Under the pieces are notes generated by a model, which saw only the letters and a program-made list of their open reading frames with translations, was not told where the DNA came from and made no database searches. Both the position numbers and the translations under genes were made by a program. Positions 26,964-35,705 of a stretch of 37,368 bases of DNA are shown piece after piece. Source of the DNA: Jaenimonas drosophilae (lineage: Eukaryota; Euglenozoa; Kinetoplastea; Trypanosomatida; Trypanosomatidae); contig JASAON010001476.1 of NCBI GenBank assembly GCA_030849065.1, forward strand, positions 1 through 37,368, in the 5' to 3' direction. Positions within the stretch are counted from its first letter, which is position 1, and the number at the start of each line of letters is the position of its first letter.

Positions 26964-28040
26964 CTCACACAATACGTCCCCGCACGCATCGAGAGGTGTT
27001 CTCTGTGCTGGTCTGAGTGCCGGCTCCTCCCTCGTGCTGTGGTGTTGAGTCGTAGTGAATAGCCCTCCACCAGGAGAGCATGCAAGATGGGCTGAGGCCA
27101 TTTCTTTTTTCGTTATAGAGCACCGATGGATGAAGAGGATCTGCGTGATGGATAGATTGTTGAGGTGGAGCAGCTACTCCTCTTCCTTCCACCTATTTGG
27201 ACGGCAAGAAGGTCGCAGAGGATGTGCGTTCATGCGAGTGTGTGTGTGTGTGTGATTTGCTGATGCACGTGCGGAGTACTGCCAAAACAGTCCAGTGGCC
27301 CCACTACACACACAACGGCATACCCCCCACACAGCAAGCAAGCAGTAATTCCGCAATTCTTCGTTCATCATACCCTCGACATCCCACAATCTAGTTGGGG
27401 ATAAGCTTTTGTTTTTTTGATATATCAGTTTCTACATCGCTACATCTGTGCGCGCGTGGTCTTGGTGTTGGTCTGCGCGCCTCCCACACGGAGGACGCAA
27501 AGCAATCAATCTCACTACTGCATCACTCACGGATAGATACGCCGCGAGGTCCATCCACTTGATGTGTGGGGGATTTTGAAGGTGGTCTTTGTGTGGGCCA
27601 GTGAGATCTTCTGTTGTGTTGTGCGGGCTCTGAGGAGGTGTAGGAGATCAATGGTATGCCACCCTCCTCTCACTGTGCTCAGCACACACCAAAGATTGCG
27701 ACCTGATGGACTCACGCTGGTGGCCATGACTCTCACGTTGCAAGCTCAACACCAAAAAGATATCTTGAATCTTTTCCACAGCTGCTCTGCTTGAGGAGCG
27801 GTGCGTGTCTCTCACACAATGCGCTGTTCTGAATTGCTTCAGCAACGCATTCTTTATTCACCTCTCTCGTTGATTCTGCAAAGTAGGGTTTTGGCGCAAG
27901 CGGCGCGTGAGTGAGTGAGCGTACTTGTCTGCGAGAGAATACATTCATCTCCACCCACAACGATCCTCATCCTACACGCAGCTCATTAGGAAGTCAAGGC
28001 TCCATCTTGCGTGTGTGTGCCTCTGGTAGTGGCGGGGTTG
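26964..28040. other. Long intergenic region
   Basis: At about 1.1 kb this is the longest gap between two genes apart from the repeat region at the right end. No supportable ORF starting with ATG and no RNA gene was recognised. It includes a GT microsatellite (27238-27254) and a T-run at 27412-27418. A likely acceptor AG lies at 27882-27883, with no ATG before 28041. Confidence 0.5.
27238..27254. repeat. (GT)n microsatellite
   Basis: Eight uninterrupted GT units in the spacer. Confidence 0.85.
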
Positions 28041-29870
28041 ATGCTTCATCACACGCGGGGCCTTCGTGTGGTTTTCACGGAGGCCTACCCCGCACTCGCT
28101 GGTTTTGCCGAGCGCAACTTTCTTCCCAGCCATCCCTTAGCACGCTCTAACGTGTGGTTGGAGGAGCCTGACTTCATCAAGGCGCAACAACGCGCCGTCG
28201 CGCATGGTCTTCCGAGCCCATTGGTGATTGACCCGCTGGCGCATGATCCGCAACGTTCGCCCTACGCCACAACACAATCGAAGAAAAGGAAAAAGAGGCC
28301 AACAACTGCCACGGGCCAATCGCCCGGGGCAATCTCCACCTCCATTAGCGATGTGCACCCATCCAACCGCTGGTCCAACCACACATCCTCGTCGCAGCAT
28401 CGCGTACCAATCTGCTCCATCAGCGTCACCCGCGCGTTGTATCTCTTCAACCTCGATCAAATGTTTATCCCCATCATTCCATCTTCATCATCACGTGGTG
28501 AGCTGCCTGACGAAGCCACCACAACGGCATGTGGGGGGCATCTCCACGACGATGCCTACTTCAGCTGTTTAGATCATAACCCCCATTGTGAAAATGCTGC
28601 AAGACGAAGGAGCTGTGCATCCGTGTGGAAGGATTTTCACTTTGATGGGGCACGTTTGCTTCGGCTGCAATTCCGCTCAGGACTGATGGACCACCACGCC
28701 TGTTCCCCAGCGGCCATCCACTGCCATCCTCCAGGGCCCGCCATGCGCTCCCTACAGACGGGCAAGGCGTATGGCGAGCCGCTTTCGCAGGAGCTGCGCT
28801 TGTTGGCGTCTCGCTTTGCGTATCGTTCATCACTCTGGGGAACCTTCAAGGGATGGAAGCGGGTCGGGGCCACCGCGCTTCCGTTGGAGCAGCCACACAT
28901 TCTTCCACAGCGCAGTCTGACGAAGCTCATCCACATCTCGTTGGTGCGGCATGGCGAGGCGTTGCTCCGCGAGGGGGCCTTCATCTCGGGGAAGACGGGT
29001 GCGTTCATCATTAGTGGAGCGGAGTCGCTGCGATCGGATTTTAACGGATTAGGCGGCCCATCGACGGTGGCGGAGTGGATGCGTACGACGCGTGAGGGTC
29101 TCACACAGGAGGACCAACAACATCATCCGCCGGTTTTCTTTTCTGGATCACTTCTACGCCGCTGCGGATTGACGATTCGTCCGGGAGAGGTAGGATTTTG
29201 TGCGGACCGATGTGGCATCAATGCGATTCCCGATGCGCTGGAGTCGCTGGACCTCCCCTCCGCCTCTCCCAACGCACACGCCGCCCATCACTTCCTCTAC
29301 CACATCTCACAGCTGCACCTCCCATCAACCTTCCGGATCAGCTCCGAGGTGATCCACCGAGAAATGGAGGATCGCAGGCGTCAGCGTCGTGGAGAGGAGG
29401 TCGAGGTGGTGGCGCGCCACGCCATCACTGGTCAGCCGCTTCCCTACGCTGAGCTCCAGCCGCATCACCTTCATCAACGCTATCCCGAGCTGAGCCCCTT
29501 CCTCGTACCACTCACTACATCCACACCTACTCATGAAAGGAAGGATGATGCGGGCAGCTCTGAGGATGCCAGCTTCGCGGAAGAAGTGGAGTGGCTCTCG
29601 TGCCCCAGCAATCAGGTTGGGAGGAGCCTGTGGATGCGGGCGGAGGAGGTGCTTCAGCATGACGGAATTGTGGAGGTGAACGCAACACCGGTTGAGATCA
29701 TCACCAACGCATCTGCAGAAGGGGAGGATGAGCTCACCACCGACACCTCCACTCGCATTTCTACCCGCGCGCTCTACCACATCAGCAGCCTTGAAGATCC
29801 CAGTGAGGGCCTTCGGTGTGTGAATGGGCCACACTTCTTCGAGCGCCTCGCCAACATGAACGAGAAGTAA
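28041..29870 (+). CDS. Enlarged, diverged paralogue of the oxidase-subunit-IV-like protein, 609 aa
   Basis: The frame extends to a GTG at 28011; the first ATG after the acceptor is 28041. The protein is collinear with the 347-aa product of the preceding gene. SNVWLEE (36-42) matches its SNVWVED. ALYLFNLDQM (132-141) matches LELYNFDQL. AYGEPLSQELRLLASRFAYR (243-262) matches YGEKLQFELNDRAQKHGFQS. LTKLIHISLVRHGEALL (293-309) matches LKLFHSSQLTGGEKLI. LYHISQLHLP (419-428) matches IYNVDQLEDP, and ALYHISSLEDPSEGL (577-591) matches ELYNVEQLTNPEEAF. Between these blocks are long hydrophilic inserts (about 65-130, 142-235, 310-360, 430-520), which account for the extra ~260 residues. The N-terminus MLHHTRGLRVVFTEAYPALA could be a presequence. 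The function is unknown: a modified oxidase subunit, or an assembly or structural protein. Confidence 0.75.
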   Translation: MLHHTRGLRVVFTEAYPALAGFAERNFLPSHPLARSNVWLEEPDFIKAQQRAVAHGLPSPLVIDPLAHDPQRSPYATTQSKKRKKRPTTATGQSPGAISTSISDVHPSNRWSNHTSSSQHRVPICSISVTRALYLFNLDQMFIPIIPSSSSRGELPDEATTTACGGHLHDDAYFSCLDHNPHCENAARRRSCASVWKDFHFDGARLLRLQFRSGLMDHHACSPAAIHCHPPGPAMRSLQTGKAYGEPLSQELRLLASRFAYRSSLWGTFKGWKRVGATALPLEQPHILPQRSLTKLIHISLVRHGEALLREGAFISGKTGAFIISGAESLRSDFNGLGGPSTVAEWMRTTREGLTQEDQQHHPPVFFSGSLLRRCGLTIRPGEVGFCADRCGINAIPDALESLDLPSASPNAHAAHHFLYHISQLHLPSTFRISSEVIHREMEDRRRQRRGEEVEVVARHAITGQPLPYAELQPHHLHQRYPELSPFLVPLTTSTPTHERKDDAGSSEDASFAEEVEWLSCPSNQVGRSLWMRAEEVLQHDGIVEVNATPVEIITNASAEGEDELTTDTSTRISTRALYHISSLEDPSEGLRCVNGPHFFERLANMNEK

Positions 29871-29987
29871 GAAAAAAAATCTGCGTTCATGTGCTTCCAT
29901 CTTTGTGCTTCATTTCATAGGCTTCCGCTGTTGCTTCTGCTGCCACAGCTTGACGTACCTTAAGATCCAACACCTCCGCACATCTCC

Positions 29988-30545
29988 ATGGCCTCGGTGC
30001 GTGTTGTGGAGTTAGAGACGGACCACGGATTGTTGCGCATTGAGCTCTACGACGATGCACATCCCATCCACCTCAACACTCCATCGACGGGCTCCTCGCG
30101 CACGTTGGCGGCTGAGAGCTTCGCGAGACTTGCCATGAGTGGCCAGCTGGAGGGGCCACTCTTCCAGCATCTTTTGCCGGGCTACGCTCTGGTGGGGGAG
30201 GCGGCTCAGTCTGAGCAACTGCTGGGCATCCCGATGGGTTGGCATGCAAGTGGTTCTGCAGAGCATGCGGAGTTGCCAACTCTCCATCATGTTGGGGCAG
30301 GCATCGTCAGCTGCTCATCCTCAGCCGACGCAATACCAGCCTCTCAATTCCTTCTCACCCTATCTCCACAGCCTGGTCTTGATGCAGCAAACACCATATT
30401 TGGCCGAGTGTACTCTGGCATGGATGTGCTTCAGCGCATCGCTGCGCAACAAGTTGGAGCTCAAGGGCAGCTTGTGAATCCGGTTGTGGTGCGACGAAGT
30501 CGTGTAACCAACTTGCCTGTGATGCCGCGGCCCACAGCGGCCTAA
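29988..30545 (+). CDS. Divergent cyclophilin-type protein, probably catalytically inactive, 185 aa
   Basis: The overall pattern is that of a short cyclophilin: VVELETDHGLLRIELYDD (7-24), ESFARLAMSGQLEG (43-56), LFQHLLPGYALVGEAA (58-73), ASQFLLTLSPQPGLD (118-132) and NTIFGRVYSGMDVLQRI (135-151). In human cyclophilin A the segment FHRIIPGFMCQGGD carries catalytic Arg55. Here the aligned residues are Gln60 for His54, His61 for Arg55, Ala67 for Met61 and Val69 for Gln63. The Trp121 and His126 positions are Gly130 and Thr136. Prolyl isomerase activity is therefore unlikely. The fold may serve as a binding module, as in several spliceosomal or organellar cyclophilin-like proteins. A probable acceptor AG is at 29919-29920 and no other ATG precedes 29988. 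Confidence 0.85.
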   Translation: MASVRVVELETDHGLLRIELYDDAHPIHLNTPSTGSSRTLAAESFARLAMSGQLEGPLFQHLLPGYALVGEAAQSEQLLGIPMGWHASGSAEHAELPTLHHVGAGIVSCSSSADAIPASQFLLTLSPQPGLDAANTIFGRVYSGMDVLQRIAAQQVGAQGQLVNPVVVRRSRVTNLPVMPRPTAA

Positions 30546-30874
30546 GACCAAACATCCAGTGAATGCCTGAGCATCTCGGTTTATACTTCTATCCATGTGC
30601 TTATGGTTGCTGCCATACTCTCTTTTGCTTCTTCTGTGCTCATTCTCTGGTGCCACACCTTAGCTAGCGGTATTCCACTTGCGCTGAAATTCTCCCGATT
30701 TACATCGGATTTGCCAGTGTTGGTTCAGAAGTGTGGGCAGCCAAAACATCTCATTCGTGTGCTCTCCCAACACTCATTTCCTGAGCTCTCTCTCTCTCTC
30801 TCTGTCAGGCACACAGGCCAACATTATCGGATTGAGTGGCAGATCGCCATCAGTATCAGCATCTGTCTTTGGTC
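30546..30874. other. Intergenic region
   Basis: No gene is seen; it holds the CT-repeat acceptor of the next gene. Confidence 0.5.
30785..30808 (+). promoter_or_regulatory. (CT)n polypyrimidine tract and trans-splice acceptor
   Basis: A CT dinucleotide repeat (about 30786-30803) runs into GTCAG with AG at 30807-30808. The frame of the following gene is open back to a GTG at 30836, but the first ATG after this acceptor is 30875, which matches the usual N-terminus of the proteolipid. Confidence 0.75.
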
Positions 30875-31372
30875 ATGGCAGAGCTCGCACCGTGTGAGCC
30901 ATTGGCCTTTCTCTTTGGCATGCTTGGTGCGGCCGCCTCCCTCGCACTTGCAAACATTGGCGCCTCCTATGGCACTGCCAAGGCTGGTGTTGCGGTGGCA
31001 CAGCTGGGTATCGTCCAACCCTCCCGAGTGATGCGCGGCATCGTGCCGGTTGTGATGGCTGGTATTCTAGGTATCTACGGCCTCATTGTGTCCGTCATTA
31101 TCACCAACAACATGAAGGCCACGGGATATTCCCTGTTTGCTGGCTACATGCACCTCGGCGCGGGATTAGCGGCCGGCTTCGCTGCTCTCGCCGCTGGCTA
31201 TGCCATTGGCATCGTTGGTGACGTGTGCTGCTACGCCTACGCCAAGACGGAACGCATCTTTGTTCCAATGATTTTGATGCTCATCTTTGCAGAAGCTCTG
31301 GGTCTTTTTGGTCTCATCACGGCGCTTCTCATGAACAACCGCGCCACCGCCACTGTGGGCCAATGCTCATAG
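30875..31372 (+). CDS. V-type H+-ATPase proteolipid subunit c (16 kDa), 165 aa
   Basis: This is the four-helix proteolipid that forms the rotating c-ring of the vacuolar proton pump, acting in acidocalcisomes, lysosome-like and other acidic compartments. The helices lie at about 9-31, 52-77, 90-113 and 127-152. The first pair carries the Gly/Ala-rich packing motifs ([20 protein letters not shown]). The essential proton-carrying glutamate is Glu140 in helix 4 ([19 protein letters not shown]). The motifs [20 protein letters not shown] and [20 protein letters not shown] are diagnostic of the eukaryotic c subunit. Length is standard and nothing is missing. The start is fixed by the splice acceptor at 30808 and by family length. 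Confidence 0.96.
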   Translation: MAELAPCEPLAFLFGMLGAAASLALANIGASYGTAKAGVAVAQLGIVQPSRVMRGIVPVVMAGILGIYGLIVSVIITNNMKATGYSLFAGYMHLGAGLAAGFAALAAGYAIGIVGDVCCYAYAKTERIFVPMILMLIFAEALGLFGLITALLMNNRATATVGQCS

Positions 31373-31810
31373 TCCCTGCCACTCATCCTATACGCAGAGC
31401 GGCGTGGGGAGGTGAGCGTAGAGAGGGAAGGAAAGTGAAGAAGAGTGAATGATGAGTGGTACCTTTGTGGGCCACACTCTCTGCAGGCTAGAAGAAGAGT
31501 CTGCGGGAGAAGATCATCGGATAGCGACGACGTGCGGCATATGACTGCCATTGCAGTGGGATTCGGCACTTTAACGCCCATGAAGAGGAAGAGTGTTGGC
31601 TGGGTGATGGTTCATGCTCTCACACTCCAACTTAAATGATGCCGAACATGTTTCTTTGTTTGGCTAGACGGATATTTCTCTATTTTCTCCTACTCCTACT
31701 CTTCATTGTGTGTTATGGCCCTACGCCTGCACTTCACTTCAGTCTACATAGAAACGCGAAGAGCACATCTCAGCCAGTTCAGGACGAAGTAGCACTGACC
31801 CATCCACAAG
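31373..31810. other. Intergenic region with trans-splice signal
   Basis: A T/C-rich stretch (about 31672-31705) and a second one ending at 31740 precede AG at 31741-31742. No ATG occurs between that AG and 31811. An ATG-started frame at 31636 with a hydrophobic N-terminus is just the translated pyrimidine tract. Confidence 0.5.
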
Positions 31811-32917
31811 ATGTGGGAAGAATCGTACAAGAATGCGTGCACCGAGTGCGTCCTCGCACCCCGTGTAGAAGCCCAAACCCTTCCCGACGATGGCATCATC
31901 TCCATTTGCGGCAACACCTTCGATAACTTCCGCAGTCGCCTTCGTGATGAGGAGGTGCAAGCCCTCACCATTGCCTGTGAGAGCTGCCCCATGGTCCTTG
32001 GTATGAACCTGCCCTACAACGTCCTGACCTCTAGTGGCATGCGCCACATTGCCGAGGCCTGCGCACGTCAGGGCCTGGGCTCGGTGATGTCGCTGGACCT
32101 CAGCTACAACTCCATCGAGGGCGACTCCGTTATGGCACTGGCGGAGGCCCTGGAGGGAAATGAGACCCTCACACAGCTCACCTTGGCGGGAAACCCACTC
32201 AGCGGAGTGTGTGGCCCGGCTCTGGGCAACATGCTCACGAACAACTCCTGCTTAGCAAAACTAGATCTCTACGGCACTGACATGGATATGAAGGCGCTCG
32301 TTCACATTTGCCACTCTCTGGCCGAAAACCGCGGGCTTCTCTCGCTCAATATAGGCAAGCCGCTCCTCTCCAACCCCGATGATGTGAACTACGTCATCCA
32401 CCACCTCACGCTGGCCCTCCGCTTCAATCGCACCTTGGCGGAACTCGGTCTCAGCCACTTCAACATGATGGACAGCAACCTTCAGATGCTGTTGCCATCG
32501 TTGTGCTCCTCTGGGGTGACGAGCCTCTCACTCAAGGGCAACCGCCTCTCGCAGGATGCGGGGGAGATGTTGGGGAGACTGCTGGAACGGAAGCAGGACT
32601 TCCTCGCACTGGATGTGAGCGCCAACCGGCTGAGGGATGTTGGTGCCTGCGCGGTTGCCAAGTGTCTGCGCAGTCATCCCACCATGCGTGCACTCTTTCT
32701 AGAGAGCAACACAATTGGCGAGAAGGGTCTTGAGAGCCTCGCGGAGTCGCTGAAGTTGTGCCGCTCATTGCAGGCAGTGACGTTGTGGGGAAATGATTTT
32801 TCTGGCAACGCCATTCCTGCCATGTATGAGATACAGGACCGGCTGAACCAGCTAGATTACGTGGACTTCAAGCTCTACTTGGTGGATGGCCAGCCAGCCA
32901 TGTACAAGAATCCGTAG
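31811..32917 (+). CDS. Leucine-rich repeat protein, ribonuclease-inhibitor type, 368 aa
   Basis: Eight or nine LRRs of about 28 residues run from about residue 55 to 345. The pattern L-x-x-L-x-L-x-x-N-x-(I/L) is clear in VMSLDLSYNSIEGD, LTQLTLAGNPLSG, LAKLDLYGTDMD, VTSLSLKGNRLSQD, FLALDVSANRLRD, MRALFLESNTIGE and LQAVTLWGNDFSG. The helical halves (GDSVMALAEALEGN, GAGCAVAK-like) mark the RI-like class. No kinase, F-box or membrane segment is seen. LRRs of this class bind proteins. In kinetoplastids such single-domain LRR proteins are often flagellar or cytoskeletal, which is inference only. The C-terminus (YVDFKLYLVDGQPAMYKNP) is a short cap. The ATG at 31811 is the first after the acceptor at 31742. 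Confidence 0.88.
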   Translation: MWEESYKNACTECVLAPRVEAQTLPDDGIISICGNTFDNFRSRLRDEEVQALTIACESCPMVLGMNLPYNVLTSSGMRHIAEACARQGLGSVMSLDLSYNSIEGDSVMALAEALEGNETLTQLTLAGNPLSGVCGPALGNMLTNNSCLAKLDLYGTDMDMKALVHICHSLAENRGLLSLNIGKPLLSNPDDVNYVIHHLTLALRFNRTLAELGLSHFNMMDSNLQMLLPSLCSSGVTSLSLKGNRLSQDAGEMLGRLLERKQDFLALDVSANRLRDVGACAVAKCLRSHPTMRALFLESNTIGEKGLESLAESLKLCRSLQAVTLWGNDFSGNAIPAMYEIQDRLNQLDYVDFKLYLVDGQPAMYKNP

Positions 32918-33269
32918 TGGCAGAAGACGGAGTGAAGCCGAACTGGAACCGAACTGTCGCGAAGAAGGAAGAGGCGTGGTCTTTTCCCCTCTTCTACGTC
33001 ATGGAATCACACAATTTTGGCTACTCAGCGTCACAAGATGAGATTGAAGTGTTTGTGTGCGCATGGATGTAAACAACCTGCGTTCGTGATGGTGGTACCA
33101 TCGCACGGCGTACACACGTTTTTCACATTGAATTTTTGTGTTTCTATGGTAAGGTCTTCAGAACACACTTCTGTTGCCAACGTCATGTCCTTTGCTTCCC
33201 TTTTTCTTCCTCTTCCTCTTCTTCAACGCAACAGTCCTATTTGGAGGGGTGGAGAAATATTAGCGCGTA
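32918..33269. other. Intergenic region with strong polypyrimidine tract
   Basis: No gene is seen. A C/T tract runs from about 33189 to 33224 and is followed by AG at 33233-33234, the likely acceptor for the gene at 33270; no ATG lies between. Confidence 0.55.
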
Positions 33270-33977
33270 ATGAGCGGAATCCCCATTCGCTTCCGAGACG
33301 CTCAAAGCGCAGTGAACTGGCTTGCATGGATCGAACTCAGGCTGAGGTGTGCTCCGTCTCAGTCCTCTTCTAGTGCATCATCTCCTGACCCGGCAAACAC
33401 ACATCACTCCCCGTTGACGCAGGAATTTCAAGTTTCGAAGTGTCCTACCTCTTCTTCTTCTTCTACGGTTCACATCTGCTGCGTGAGCAGCGTGGAGGGC
33501 CGGCCGGTCGTTGTGGCCTTGCCACCTCTTTCGCGTCTGTTTGCCGACTGTACGCGATACTGGGCAGGCGTGGCTCAGACTGAAGTTGCCCGCCAATACC
33601 TAGGTAGATGCCGTATGGCCATGTTGCAAACAATTGGTGGAGGCTGGGCATCGTTGCGGTGTGCGAAGGAGGCCATGCGCTATGCGGTGGAGATGTACTA
33701 CACGGCCATTTCTGTATTTGACGGTGAAATGGCCATGAAGTGCCGCCTCTTCATTGGCTGGTCAGTGCTGTGGAGCGGCTACCGCCAAGCTGCCATCGCC
33801 ATCTTCAAGCGAGAGCTCACCATGGCTGAACTGTACGACCAGATTGAGCAAAAGCGGCGGTGCGAGCATGCCATCATTCACGCTACCTCTAACCATACCT
33901 TGAGATGCTGCTCGCGCTCGGCGATTCCCCAGCAGGAGCTCATGGCCGTTCTGCAGCAAACCATATGCTCTGCCTAA
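33270..33977 (+). CDS. Unrecognised protein with possible dsRBD-like domain, 235 aa
   Basis: I do not recognise a family. A Ser-rich insert (about 29-65) separates an N-terminal helix (RDAQSAVNWLAWIELRLRC) from two predicted strands, VHICCVSSV (67-75) and GRPVVVALPP (77-86). A Trp/Ala-containing stretch and an amphipathic helix, ARQYLGRCRMAMLQTIGGGW (106-125), follow. A purely helical C-terminal part (about 128-235) contains AKEAMRYAVEMYYTAISVF and QAAIAIFKRELTMAELYDQI. The helix-strand-strand-(strand)-helix order and the closing helix recall the two genes at 34282 and 36866, so all three may share a domain. The ATG follows a strong splice signal and codon use is like the neighbours. Confidence 0.7.
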   Translation: MSGIPIRFRDAQSAVNWLAWIELRLRCAPSQSSSSASSPDPANTHHSPLTQEFQVSKCPTSSSSSTVHICCVSSVEGRPVVVALPPLSRLFADCTRYWAGVAQTEVARQYLGRCRMAMLQTIGGGWASLRCAKEAMRYAVEMYYTAISVFDGEMAMKCRLFIGWSVLWSGYRQAAIAIFKRELTMAELYDQIEQKRRCEHAIIHATSNHTLRCCSRSAIPQQELMAVLQQTICSA

Positions 33978-34281
33978 CACACATTGCGGCAGAAGGGGAT
34001 AATGGAGAGATCATGTGTGGGCTAGGATCTTCTTCACCGTGCCCGCTCAGTCAGATCTCTCAATTAAAGGTGCTGTTTCTGCTGCTCACCAGCTCCTTCT
34101 TCCCTTGAAGCGACGCTGCAAGCTGGTACAACTGCTGCTCCCCGAAAGCCAAACTTGGCCCACCAATCATCTGCAGTGATGAGCCCGCCTGTTGCATTCA
34201 CTGTGCTTGAAAAATCTCTGCTTCACCGCGTCTTTGTCTTAGGACCAAAAAGCCACACGTTCGCTACAACACCCCACTTCC
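33978..34281. other. Intergenic region
   Basis: No gene is seen. A T-rich stretch ending CTTTGTCTTAG, with AG at 34241-34242, is the likely acceptor for the gene at 34282. Confidence 0.5.
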
Positions 34282-34869
34282 ATGCAAGCTAACTCCCATT
34301 CAGAAGAGTCACCGGCACCTCCGTTTATCATTGATCGGCTCCCCTCGAACCTTTGCAATGCCGTTGCATGGACGCGGCATGGCATGGCCTCTCGTGATGC
34401 GCTCGAGAAGACGGTCAAGAAATCGGGAAGCTATCAAGAGCTTTTCCAGAATCTCTGTGATATCCTGCAAAACCAGCACCCTTACGTGCAGGTGACGGTG
34501 ATGGACGAGAAAGAGTTATTGCAAGAGCGGACCGTTCATCATGCCTATGTGGAGCTCTCGCTTGCAGAGTATGCATCACTAAGAATCACCCTCACGCATG
34601 ACTTCAACAAGCGTCAAGATGCGCGTAGAAAGGCTCAGATGTTGGCGTTGCACATCTTTTTTCCAGAGATGCTGAAGATCTACCACGGAAATGAAGGGAG
34701 GAGTGAAAGGGACCTGTTTAAAACGTTTATTGAGGATTTCCAGGAGACCAAGAAGCATGTCGAGGTGAAGAGAGGGAGTTGGTTCAGCCCCTCCTGCGAA
34801 GTGAGCAAGAAAGTGTTCAACCTCCTCGATGAATTTCGTTGTTCGTTGAACTACACCCATGAATCGTGA
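34282..34869 (+). CDS. Unrecognised protein with dsRBD-like alpha-beta-beta-beta-alpha segment, 195 aa
   Basis: The first ATG after the acceptor at 34242 is 34282. After a polar N-terminus, residues 49-125 show the secondary-structure order of a double-stranded RNA-binding domain. There is a helix (SYQELFQNLCDILQNQ), then strands VQVTVMD, AYVELSLAEY and LRITLTHDF, then a basic helix KRQDARRKAQMLALHIFF. The last resembles the K-x-A-x-x-x-A-A-x-x-A-L helix of such domains. The remaining 70 residues are charged and helical. Mitochondrial RNA-processing complexes of kinetoplastids contain many such divergent proteins, so a role in RNA binding is possible, but no sequence family was recognised. 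It lies immediately upstream of the inverted-repeat region. Confidence 0.68.
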   Translation: MQANSHSEESPAPPFIIDRLPSNLCNAVAWTRHGMASRDALEKTVKKSGSYQELFQNLCDILQNQHPYVQVTVMDEKELLQERTVHHAYVELSLAEYASLRITLTHDFNKRQDARRKAQMLALHIFFPEMLKIYHGNEGRSERDLFKTFIEDFQETKKHVEVKRGSWFSPSCEVSKKVFNLLDEFRCSLNYTHES

Positions 34870-35251
34870 ATGTTGTGATGCTACTTAGTCATTGTCCAGA
34901 TAAGTATGTAAGGAATTCCGTCAATTTTATAGATTCGCAAATGACAGAAAATAACCAACCTTACCAACTATTTTTTCGTCTTGGGCACGTGCCCGGGGGC
35001 TTTTTCAAGTTTGCCCCCGTTGTACACCCAAGACACGGCGTTTCCAGAATATATAAAGTTGGGAGACTTCCTTGCATACTTATCTCATCTCATTGGACAT
35101 ACTGTTCTCTAAGCGCTAACACAATCGTGGCTTCATGTGGTGTAAGAATGACTCCAGTGGGGTGTCGTGCACCAGTTCTTTTTTTTTTCTATGTATTTTC
35201 TTCCCTCGCCCTCTTGTTCTTTGTACTCGTAAAAAATACCCTTCATGTAAC
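34870..35251. other. Intergenic region with a GC-rich hairpin
   Basis: AT-rich sequence with no convincing gene; the only long frame opens at a GTG and is rich in Phe from T-runs. It contains the hairpin annotated at 34980-35032 and a 10-base T-run at about 35179-35188. Confidence 0.5.
34980..35032. other. GC-rich imperfect hairpin
   Basis: A 7-bp inner stem (CGGGGGC at 34994-35000 with GCCCCCG at 35013-35019) encloses a 12-base loop. A 6-bp outer stem pairs CTTGGG (34980-34985) with CCCAAG (35027-35032). The left arm also holds the 12-bp palindrome GGGCACGTGCCC. It stands out in otherwise AT-rich sequence; function unknown. Confidence 0.6.
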
Positions 35252-35705
35252 GGGTCGGAAACCGAAGAGACGTGAATGATCAGAGACGCTGAGTGAGTGT
35301 GTAATAAATGGTCTACCTGTTCTTGTCTGGTCTATAGATAGTCAGTGCACCGTTTATCTGCGGGCGAGAGAAAAGAAAGAAAATAGTTGGGCGTAATGGC
35401 AACTCGTCGGGGGCAACAGCGGAATCACCTCTCGACCATTATGTAGGGGGCGATGGTCATCATGCGTAGCGACGGACCGATACCTCTGTCCAGATGGGAC
35501 GAGAAGAAGCAACGGACGGATGTTCTGGGGAGAGCTCGACTCCCTATTTATGCGAAATGCCGAGACGACGTACCGGACCCAATGGATTACATCCCCACAC
35601 ACTGGACGCCGCAACCGGCAGTACCAGAAAGAGGCGAAACCCATTCATTACACACTCATTCAGCGTCTCTGGTCATTCACGTGCGTCTCTTCAGTTTCCG
35701 ATCCC
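35252..35705. repeat. Inverted-repeat unit I (about 60-bp arms)
   Basis: The left arm 35252-35311 and the right arm 35641-35705 are inverted copies. Over the core of about 56 bases I count four substitutions and one 4-base indel (GCAC present only in the right arm). A shared stretch is AGAGACGCTGA, which appears as TCAGCGTCTCT on the right. The arms enclose about 330 bases with no complete gene. A frame without ATG for its first part is open from about 35397 to 35762 but matches nothing I know. The unit ends 5 bases before unit II. I interpret it as a small non-autonomous fold-back or MITE-like element; no transposase is present. Confidence 0.7.

Noticed and set aside
27408..27450. Possible spliced-leader-like string (ATATATCAGTTTCTACA)
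   Set aside because: Only a short part resembles a kinetoplastid spliced leader; the conserved 3' end and the downstream splice donor are missing.
31636..31926. ATG-started 96-codon frame with a hydrophobic, signal-like N-terminus upstream of the LRR gene
   Set aside because: The hydrophobic run is the translation of the T/C-rich splice tract; the frame overlaps the LRR gene out of frame and its 5' part lies before the likely acceptor.
34866..35279. 137-codon frame downstream of the gene at 34282
   Set aside because: It opens at a GTG, is AT-rich with Phe runs from T-tracts, includes the hairpin region and has no splice signal of its own.
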